A stretch of 64,000 nt of DNA from Camellia lanceoleosa. Lineage: Eukaryota > Streptophyta > Magnoliopsida > Ericales > Theaceae. This document shows positions 56,235 to 64,000 of this stretch, piece after piece. Below the pieces are notes generated by a model, which worked only from the letters and a program-made list of their open reading frames with translations, searched no databases and was not told the origin of the DNA. The stretch's first letter is position 1. The number at the start of each line of letters is the position of its first letter. Position numbers and translations under genes: made by a program. The stretch covers positions 26,836,584-26,900,583 of the forward strand of contig CM045762.1 of NCBI GenBank assembly GCA_025200525.1, in the 5' to 3' direction.

Positions 56235-56273
<39 letters not shown>
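56235..56273. repeat. (CT)n microsatellite
   Basis: About 19 CT units just upstream (on the - strand) of the carboxypeptidase-like ATG. It creates Arg/Glu or Ser/Leu repeat frames that are not genes. Confidence 0.92.
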
Positions 56274-56276
<3 letters not shown>

Positions 56277-56439
56277 GGGAACCCGATTGGGGATTTTGGT
56301 TGAAAAGATTGGGTATTTTGGGTTGTTTGGGAGCGGGAATGAAAAAAAAAAGGAGGAACCGAGCGTGAATGCAAAAAAAAAAAATATATATATATATATT
56401 ATATTTTCATCACAAATGAATATTTAAATAGTAAAATGA

Positions 56440-57134
56440 CTTCTTTTTTTTTTTTGCAACGACAATAAAATTTATTTTTTGTTAAAATAAATTTTTTTAT
56501 AGTTAATGAATTTTTTTTTATTTTCTTTTAGTTACTAAGATTGAAAATTTATTTGTTTCATTTTTATTTTAATGAATAAAAAAATGTTATTATTTTGTTT
56601 ATTTGGTAGAAGTAGGAGTAATATTTTAATGAAAAATATTTTCTATTAAAATATAGTTAATTTTTTGTGGTCAATGAAAAATATTTTTCTACAACCCATT
56701 TTTTTTTTGTTACTAAAAATCAAGAACTAATTTTTTTGTGGTAGAGGATAGAGAGTGGCAGTAGTGGTGAAGGTAGTGGATAAGAGGTGATAGTGGTGGT
56801 GATGGCGGTAGTGATGGCGAAGGAGATTAGTAGTGAAGTTGTGGTAGTCGTAGAGGAGATAGAGTAGTGGTGGTGGAAGAGAGGTAATAGTAGTAGTAGT
56901 GATAGTAGTGGAGTGGTAGCAATTGTCGTAGTAATTATAGTCATAGAGGTGGAGTAGCAATAGTGGTAGTAGTGGAATGACATTTGCAGTAGTGGTGAAG
57001 GTGGTAGAGGATATGGGTGGTGAAAAAGAGAGAGTGAGAGACAGGCAGAGAAAAGAGATAAAGAGAGAGACAAAGATAGAATGATAAGCGAGAAAGAGAC
57101 AAAGTGGTCTCTAAAAGTGCATTTTCTTGTAGTG
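56440..57134 (+). mobile_element. CACTA-type 3' end, first of two
   Basis: ATTTTCTTGTAGTG ends at 57134; this is the inverse of the CACTACAAGAAAA terminus of CACTA/Spm elements. TTGCAACGACAATAAAA-type words near 56450 resemble subterminal repeats. The matching CACTA start was not found. The GTGGTAGTGG-rich block 56750-57010 lies inside. Confidence 0.5.
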
Positions 57135-57279
57135 TCTCAATAAATCGAAAGAGAGCTCGATAAATAGAGAAGGGGGGAGTGGGAGAGTGAGCAAGGTGAA
57201 CACAATGAAGGATAGAGAGACAAACAAATAGACAGGTAGACAGAGAGAGAGAAGAGTGATGAGTGAAAGAGAGTGAAAC

Positions 57280-57334
<55 letters not shown>

Positions 57335-57655
57335 AAGACAGAAAAATAGAGAGAAACAAGAGATGAGCAAGAGATAGACAAAAAGAGAGATAAAGAGAGT
57401 GAAAAGAGATAAACGAGAGAGAGACACAGAAAAACAAAGAGATAGAGAGAGAAGAGAAAGAAGAGAGACAGAGATAGAGAGATGAGCGAGAGAGACAAAG
57501 AGAGAAAAGAGATGAGAGAGATAGAGAGATGAGCGAGAGAGAGAAGACAGATGAGAAAGATAGAAAGAAGAGAAATGAGCAAAAGACACACACACAAACA
57601 GAGAAAGAAGAGTGATGAGTGAAAGAGAGAAAGAGAAGAGACAGAGAGATACGAC
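57010..57655. repeat. Long GA-rich low-complexity tract
   Basis: About 645 bp of AGAGAGA, AGACAGAGA and GAGATAGAGAG words on the + strand. Its complement is CT-rich and produces long Ser/Leu-rich frames (152-272 codons) which are artefacts. Confidence 0.9.
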
Positions 57656-57824
57656 GATGAAAAAATTGGTAAAGAAAGAAATGTTATATCAAAAGAGCAA
57701 GAAGACATCATTTTTTTAAAAAAAAATTGCGACAGAAAAATACCGTTGTATTTATTCAAACCATTTTATGACTGTATATTTATGAAGTTGTCTCAAAGAC
57801 ACAATATTTTATTTTATTTTTTGT

Positions 57825-58211
57825 TACGGTACATATTATAATCGCAAAAAACTCACCTTTTTTTTTTTGCGACGGCAGTTGGTGCCGTCGCAAAAACTTT
57901 ATTTTTTCGCGACAGCAATCTCTGCCATTGTAAATACTGTCTTTTTTTGCGACAGTAATTTCTGCTATCGCAAATACTCTCATTTTTTGCGACAACATTT
58001 TCTGCCGTCGCAAATACTCTATTTTTCTGCGATAGTAAATAATGTCGTCGCAAAAACTCCCCTTTTTTCGGGACGGCAAGTTGTGCCATCACAAAAACTC
58101 ACTTTTTTTTTTTGCGATGGCAAGTTGTGCCATCTCAAAAAGTGACTTTTTGAGACGGCAAGTGTGCCGTCGCAAATGTTTCCATCTTTTAAGACCACTT
58201 TTCTTGTAGTG
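57825..58211 (+). mobile_element. CACTA element 3' terminus with eight-unit palindromic subterminal array
   Basis: The terminus CTTTTCTTGTAGTG ends at 58211. Before it, imperfect palindromes of the form TTTGCGAC(G/A)GCA...TGCC(G/A)TCGCAAA begin at 57869, 57909, 57949, 57989, 58029, 58070, 58114 and 58152, that is, a 40-bp period, with a weaker unit near 57825. Subterminal repeats of this kind are the binding sites of CACTA accessory proteins such as maize TNPA (family knowledge). The frames across the array are meaningless. Confidence 0.85.
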
Positions 58212-58971
58212 AGAGCTCAGGCATAACTAGGACAAATCAAGAGAAAGAAAATTGAGTGGAGAAAAAAATGAAGAAAAGTTGCGAAAAAAATTTAGGAGAA
58301 AAATTATTTAGTAGAACAAAATAAAATCACATCATAGATAATTTTTTTCAGCATATTTTTTTTAAAATTTAGTTAAATTATATATATATATATATATGTC
58401 CATAAGTGTATATAGATATTTTAAAAAGTATATCATTTGTATATTATTATTTGTATTATTTTTAATGAAGATACTATGACTAAAAATAAATCTAAAATAG
58501 AGATAGGTGATCAATTGCAATTGTCACTTAGAGATGACACTTCAAAATTAATTGAGAGAGTTGAGAGTTAAGAGAGAATAAGAGTTTGAGAGACAGATTT
58601 GTTTGTGAGAAATAAAATGTGAGAAGGGTGGTATTTATAGGACTTAACAGGGAGGGGTTAATTTATATATATATATATAAATAATAAATAAAATTGGTTG
58701 TTGGTAGAATTAACGGTTATATAACTCTTTCAAATTGTTTTGTTTTAAATTTTTGACCATTACACTAACAGGGGGGCAAGAAGCCGTTGGAGTCGGGTTG
58801 AACCAGATGGGGAAGAAAATTTCGGGCCGAGCTCACGGGATGGGTCACACTCCATAACACACCAGGGCCAAGCCGAGCTGGGCTCTAGAACACGTAGCCT
58901 AGGGTCTTAGGTTGGGCTTAAGCTAGAGCCTGGTTGGGCCTACCTAGGACGCGAGCGGACTTGAGGTGTGC
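58212..58971. other. No supported gene; possible - strand promoter
   Basis: The left part is AT-rich. 58770-58971 is GC-richer (GGGCCGAGCTC, GGGTTGAACC) and of unknown origin. On the - strand a TATAAAT box and a CTCTC-rich leader (58640 to 58530) look like the start of a transcript whose body is missing. Confidence 0.4.
58633..58639 (-). promoter_or_regulatory. TATA box, - strand
   Basis: TATAAAT within CCTATAAATACC, followed by CTCAC and ACTCTC words about 30-90 bp downstream. No reading frame follows; the CACTA terminus lies about 420 bp away. Confidence 0.4.
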
Positions 58972-61318
58972 TGTAACAACCCTCGTATCGATTACCATAT
59001 AACCACTGAATTATATACTGATTACTGATAAACCGGATTGTTAATGACTGATAATTGAACTGATTAAAAATCTTTGAATGAGACCGATTGAAATCATAGC
59101 TGGCGAATAAATTTACATACTGAATAGCATGTTTTATCTGCTGATTGTTTGACTACCTGTTTATATGTATGTGTTTAAACTGCTAATTGAAGGCCTTATC
59201 GTGACGATTGAGAAACCGTTTGATGTTTTAGACTCAGTGTAATATTTGTGATTTAATGATATTTTTATCCGAAAATTGATTAGGAATGATTAAAGTAGGT
59301 TGAATTGAGTTAATTGAAGAGTTTGACTTAATTACGAAATTGCCACCCATAGTGGATCATTTGTTTATTGTGAGTATTGAACCTAAACACTTAACTAAAC
59401 ATCTTCATCAGCCATTTTGTTGCCTATTCAGCCGAAATTAGAAGAGAGTGAGAGAAAGAGGATTGACTTTCATCCTATTTTGCTTGATTGTGCTTGAACT
59501 TTAGAGGATTGAAGTGTTGACTCCATTATTGTTCTCTTAGGCTCTCAATACAAGACTCTAGGTAAGAGAAACCTATGTTTTTCTTGTGGTTTTGAGTCTT
59601 ATCTTACATGATTCTTGCTCATTTGTAGTAATGTAAGTCTTGATTGAGCTCATATAGGTTGATTCAAGATAGAATTCATGCATGCATGTAGAGATTAGTG
59701 AATTTGGGGTGAATTCATGCTTGAATGATACATGCATGTCCATGTTTCCATTATAGTTCATGATTTCAGAATGTTTTCCAACTATTGAGCTCTCTAAAGC
59801 AAGATTTGAAGATTAAATTGGGTTTGAAGCTCATGCATTGCATGTTTTAAACTTGTTCTTGAAAATGGTTTGAAATTGGCTTGATTGATCACCCCTTGGC
59901 CCTTGCATGTACAAAATAGCTTTTGAAACTTGTAATACTTTGAGTTTAAAGTGTTTTTCCAGAATTTGGGGCCAAGAGGATGAGATTTGAGTGTTTGAAT
60001 GCTTGGTTCGAACTTGGGAGACAAATCTGGAAATTCCAGATTTTTCTTCTTCGCTCGGCGAAAGGATTCTCGCTTCAGCGAGCCCTGCGATTTTACAAGC
60101 TCGCTCGGCGGGCATCAGCGTGGTATCGCGTAAAATCGAAACAACGAAGTTTTCGCTCGGCGAAGGGTTGTTCGCTCGGCGAAGCCTTTGATTTTGGAAG
60201 CTTCGCTCGGCGAAGGAAGGCTTCGCCGGCGAGACCCATTTTGACAAACTTTTGAAAGTGCCTTCCATTGTATTTTTGCATCCTCATCGCATCCTAGGCA
60301 TTCTTAGGCCTAGTTTAAGACATCTTATTGAGGATTTAAGCATAGAACCACCGAGGAAATTTAGGGATTTAATTATCATCCTTCCATTTGTAAACTTAGT
60401 GTGTGTTCTATTGATTGATTGTTTAGGGTTGACTCACGGGGACGCTCTAGCTATTGATAGCCCAATCCTTTGTGAGTAATGATTGTGTAAAGATATGTTC
60501 AAATGGTTTTATTTTGAATACTGAATCATTTATTGAACTAATATTGTTTATTGAATGAATGTATGTCCTATTTCCTGAACTGTATTGTGGCATCCTTAGC
60601 ACCTACTGTTATTGACTGTTACAGAGCTCTGTCGGTTTCCTTGTGGAACCATACCGTTTACCGAATGATTGGCCATCATTACTGTTGGGTCTATTAAGGC
60701 CCGGTCCTTTGGACCTTCTGTTATAGGCTATTGGATGTACCACATATGACTGATTGATTGAAATACTGAAAGACTGAAACTACTGTTTAATGAATTGATT
60801 TCATTTACTGTAAGGACATTCATTCATAACCTCTTTACGCTTATTGTTATTCACTGGGCTTTAGCTCACTGTTATATATATGTAGGTTCTCAGCAGCCGA
60901 ACCAGAGCTAGGAGCGTGGGATTGGTCCCCAGTTTTGTCAGCCAGCCTATGTGCCTCACTGTGAGGTTCCGAGACGCCATGCCATGGCTTGGGGTGTTTT
61001 TGTGTCCCCACTAGTCTCCTACTGTTTTGTACTGTTGTACTTTTTGGTATAGACTGTTTTCTTGTCTTTGTTATTGAGGATTGAGTTCCGTCTTGAATAT
61101 CTGTAATGCTTGTATATCTTTGTCTTGATGAATGCATAAATGTATGGAAAATGTTTTTGACATCTGATTTTCCTGACTCAATGGACACTAGTTATATCTT
61201 GTATTGGCTTCATGCCACGAACTTCTGTTCTCTTGTATTCTTGTCTTGTAGGCCTTGTAATCTCGGATTCTTGGCGATTCTGATGCTAAACCCATAGGGC
61301 GGGTTTGGAGTCGTGACA
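58972..61318 (+). repeat. 5' LTR of the second gypsy element, 2,347 bp
   Basis: It starts TGTAACAACCCTCG and ends GGAGTCGTGACA, directly before the primer-binding site. The U3 part holds CGCTCGGCGA palindromes, and a GGGCTTTAGCTCAC block near 60857 parallels GAGCTTTGGCTCACC in the first element's LTR (1117), suggesting a shared ancestry of the 3' part. Confidence 0.85.
60046..60235. repeat. Cluster of TTCGCTCGGCGAA palindromes in the LTR
   Basis: Six or seven imperfect palindromes in 190 bp, for example TTCGCTCGGCGAAGG near 60153, 60171 and 60202 and CTCGCTTCAGCGAGCC near 60069. They share the GCTCG core with the clusters at 10.2 and 30.7 kb. Confidence 0.7.
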
Positions 61319-61319
61319 G

Positions 61320-61332
61320 TGGTATCGAGCGA
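61320..61332 (+). other. Primer-binding site of the second gypsy element
   Basis: TGGTATCGAGCGA, one base after the LTR, resembles the Met-tRNA site TGGTATCAGAGC with one base missing (CAGAGC to CGAGC). Confidence 0.65.
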
Positions 61333-61508
61333 TACTTAACCACGAGTTATACCGCACACGTGTCCAAATGAGCTATAGGGTGTCCTAGAAAAGCAATTAG
61401 GGCATCTCATGAATTTGAAAAGTGTGTGTTTATGGTATTGAATAAATGTTAAAGCTGTTTAATTGTACAACTGTTTATAATGATAATCGTATAATTGCTT
61501 ATAGTGAA

Positions 61509-62561
61509 ATGGATAATGCAAATGGCTGAAGCATCATCCTCCGAGGCAGAATGGCGGACTTGAACAAATGATGGGCGGTAATTGAAAGATTAGACCGACA
61601 AGAACCAACACCCCACCTCCTCCTCCTCCGGTGCAGGCAAAACAGAATGCACCAAATGTGAATGTGAGCGTTAATGAGATGGATATTATTGCCTTGACTC
61701 GAAATTGACAAAATGAAACCGCCGTCCTTTCGGGAGGCTTAGAACCGTTAAAGGTGAAGCTTGGGTTCTCGGCGAAAAATTGTTTGAAGTGTTTAGTGCT
61801 CGAAGCACACAAGGTATTGTTAGCCACCTTTACCCTCTGAGGAAGAAGCTAGAAGGTGGTGGATGTTGACCCGTGATGCAAACAACCGTAATGACTTGGG
61901 CTCGATTCAAGGAGTCCTTCTTTGAAAAATATTTTCCTCGGTGTATCGAGAGACGAGAAAAAGTGGCGAGTTTGAGCAGTGCGACAGGGCAAATTGTCGA
62001 TTCGAGTATGAGAGGCAATTTACCGAACTTGCGAGGGATGCACCACATATGGTGGATACCGATTACAAGAAGGCCAGGAGATTTGACGGCGGACTCAATC
62101 TTTGCTATCTGAGGATCGGATAAATGTTCTGAAAATGCCAACTTATGTAGGTGTTCTCGACCGGGCTTTGATGGCCGAGGTAAATATTGTAGCAGTGAAA
62201 CAATCAGAAACACCGACAAGTGAGTGGCAAGGAAAAAGGCAAGGTTTCAAGTTTAAGAAAGGCAAGCATAACTCAGCCAACAAGAAAGCGAGAATCTGGG
62301 TCGACGACCGTGACCAAGGGCGGGTTCACTCCACCGTGCTCTACATGTGGCAACAAACACAAGGGAGTTTGCTATCAGGTTTCTGGAGCTTGTTTCAGAT
62401 GTGGCAAAGTGGGCCACAGAATTAAAGATTGCCCTTCAGCTCCACCAGCTAGTGGTAAAGCTGCACCGAGTGCAGCAGCATCAAATGTAGCCCCGAAGCC
62501 TAACCCCAAAACTACCGGGAAGGAGCCTATGAGGCAGGGCCGAGTATTTGCCCTAATCTAG
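61509..62561 (+). pseudogene. Broken gag of the second gypsy element
   Basis: Pieces in three frames: a start-like region at 61509, TWARFKESFFEKYFPRC near 61890, ELARDAPHMVDTDYKKARRF near 62020, and LKMPTYVGVLDRALMAEVNI near 62132. The last 113-codon frame (62220-62561) keeps an intact zinc knuckle, CFRCGKVGHRIKDC, before an Ala/Pro-rich linker. Frame changes between blocks are one or two bases each. Confidence 0.85.
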
Positions 62562-62900
62562 GGAGGCGTTGAAATCCGAGACCGTTGTGTCGTATCCTCT
62601 CTATTTGTGCTCAAAATGCATATGTATTGATTGATTCAGGGTCTACACATTCTTATGTGTCACATGCTTTTTCGCGTAAATTGAATAGACCCTTAGAACC
62701 CATGAATTACTTGCTAGCTGTATCATCACCTGTTGGGGGATCCATGACATGTGCATATATGTATCCTGCTTGTGAGATTATTGTTGGGGATATGCACCTA
62801 TTTATTGATTCTTGCCATTGAACATAGATCATTTTGATGTGATATTGGGGATGGGTGGTTACAAAAATATCATGCTACTATCGATTGTGTGACCAAGCAA
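62562..62900 (+). pseudogene. Protease of the second gypsy element
   Basis: VLIDSGSTHSYVSHAF at about 62624 is the aspartic protease active site (DSG). The 78-codon frame ends at 62821, and the conserved ILGM(D)W block follows in another frame near 62843, where the Asp codon is changed to Gly (GMGG). Confidence 0.85.
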
Positions 62901-63089
62901 GTTGTTTTCCGTCATGGGTTTACGAATTTGTATTTAGTAGAGTTGGAGTAGTACCTCCTCCATATCTGAATTCTTCTGTAAAGGCTGTCAAACTGATTAG
63001 AAAGGGGTGTAAGGGCTATCTGTGTTCTATCTTGTTGTATGCACTCTTGATAATGTTAAAAGCGATGTGAATTGCATTCCTATAGTTAG

Positions 63090-64000
63090 AGAATTCCCGG
63101 ATGTATTTCGGATGATCTACGAGGATTTGATTGTGAGGAGATTGAGTTCATTGTTGATGTAGTACCGGTACCAATTATCGAAAGCTCCCTCTGAGAATGG
63201 CTCCAACCGAATCGAAAAGCTGAAGGTACAATTGCGAGGCTATTTGGACAAGAAATTTATCGGGCCTAGTACTTCACCGTGGGCGCTGTTTTATTTGTGA
63301 AGATGAAAGATGGCTCACTAAGCGTGCATTGATTACATGTTGAATAAGGTAACTGTAAAGAACAAATATCCTTTACCGCGTATTGATGACCTGTTTGATC
63401 AGTTACAGGGTGCACAAGTGTTTTCCAAAATTGACCTTAGATCGGGGTACCATCAATTGAAAGTCAAACCGGAAGACATTGATAAAGCGCTTCGAGCGAG
63501 GTATGGCCATTATGAATTTTTAGTTATGCCATTGAGTCACGAATGCCCAATTTGCATTATGGACCTTATGAGCGTAATTTTCAAACCATACCTTGATGAC
63601 TTCATTGTAGTATTTATTGATGACATATTGATATATTCTAAGAGTAGAAGAACATGAACGACATCTGAGACTTGCCTGCAAACCTTAAGAGAAACGGCGT
63701 ATGCTAAAGCTGTCTAAGTGTGTATTTTGGCTTGACCATGATATGTAATTCGGGCACGTAGTTAGATAAGATGGAATTTCTGTTGATCCGCAGTAAATTG
63801 AAGCCGTAGTGAAACGGCCTAGACCAACAAATGTGCCTGAAGTCCGAAGCTTTTGGGGATTTTGGATACTCTGAAGATTTGTCAAAGATTTCTCCAAAAT
63901 TGCCTTCCCACTGACTCAACTGACACAGTAAGGTAGACGATATGACTAGACTCAGCAGATGGAATGAGCATTTCAGGACTTGACCACTAGACTTGTGACA
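63090..64000 (+). pseudogene. Reverse transcriptase of the second gypsy element, cut by the window edge
   Basis: Early blocks (RMAP, QL, PSTSPW) are scattered in three frames at 63160-63330. The 106-codon frame 63337-63657 reads [45 protein letters not shown] and the intact catalytic [11 protein letters not shown]. The usual FGLTNAP motif is altered to LSHECP. Later parts are shifted again. The polymerase Asp pair is kept, unlike in the first element. Confidence 0.88.

Larger units (their letters stand above)
58972..64000 (+). mobile_element. Second gypsy element, 5' LTR through RT, runs off the window
   Basis: LTR, primer site, gag, protease and RT follow in gypsy order on the + strand. The gag ELARDAPHMVDTDYKKARRF block and the RT resemble the first element's lineage (Tekay/Del-like), but the LTR is a different family with canonical TG...CA ends. 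Frameshifts are very frequent. The 3' half lies outside the window, so the full length and duplication are unknown. Confidence 0.88.

Noticed and set aside
56941..57759. Ser/Leu-rich frames of 152-272 codons on the - strand
   Set aside because: They are translations of the GA/CT low-complexity tract in overlapping frames, with no domain or gene structure.
57780..58145. Frames of 79-99 codons on both strands with repeated residues
   Set aside because: They are readings of the 40-bp CACTA subterminal repeats.
57825..58211. CRISPR-like array
   Set aside because: The repeats are themselves palindromic, there are no unique spacers, the genome is plant nuclear, and the array ends at a CACTA terminus.
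1..64000. Endogenous pararetrovirus, organelle insertion, rRNA or tRNA genes
   Set aside because: All reverse transcriptases seen are in gypsy, copia or LINE context with LTRs or a LINE tail; no movement or coat protein, plastid gene, rRNA or tRNA was recognised.

Overview
The window is nuclear DNA from a flowering plant, most likely a eudicot with a repeat-rich genome. It is AT-rich between genes and packed with nested transposable elements: Ty3/gypsy chromovirus-like elements, a Ty1/copia element, a LINE, Helitrons, CACTA, PIF/Harbinger-type MITEs and fold-back elements. The gene pieces belong to plant families: DUF2921 membrane protein, cytosolic sulfotransferase, GH28 polygalacturonase, serine carboxypeptidase-like and C48/Ulp1 peptidase. 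No species can be named from the sequence alone. No bacterial, viral-genome or organelle block, rRNA, tRNA or CRISPR was seen.

Layout. (1) 0.4-12.0 kb: a decayed gypsy element on the + strand, with a truncated 5' LTR, broken gag-pol and a complete 1,950-bp 3' LTR. A 3.2-kb non-autonomous LTR-type element lies inside its integrase. (2) 12-17.5 kb: AT-rich DNA with Helitron-like tandem modules, one Helitron 3' end and a 231-bp Harbinger-type MITE. (3) 17.8-20.5 kb: the only clearly intact host gene, a single-exon 913-aa DUF2921 membrane protein on the - strand. (4) 20.6-29.7 kb: non-autonomous inverted-repeat elements and a polygalacturonase gene fragment. (5) 29.8-32.9 kb: a sulfotransferase pseudogene split by a solo LTR with a perfect 5-bp target-site duplication. 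(6) 33.2-36.3 kb: a second, broken copy of the DUF2921 gene in the same orientation. (7) 36.4-41.9 kb: a complete-length copia element on the - strand with ATATT duplications and frameshifted coding sequence. (8) 42-49 kb: a probable + strand transcription unit ending in a C48/Ulp1-like peptidase, with a LINE 3' fragment inside. (9) 49-58.2 kb: mostly non-coding, with an exact 523-bp Helitron beside a serine-carboxypeptidase exon remnant and a CACTA terminus with an eight-unit palindromic array. (10) 59-64 kb: the 5' LTR and decayed gag-pro-RT of another gypsy element that runs off the window.

There is no operon-like cooperation here; the genes are unrelated survivors in a transposon graveyard. 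The most informative signals are: the DUF2921 pair, where one copy shows repeated CHG-to-CG micro-deletions that may be a base-calling artefact at methylated cytosines; dense CG-palindrome clusters in three different gypsy LTRs; LTRs with TA...CA termini; and several transposon insertions whose empty sites can be read within the window itself.
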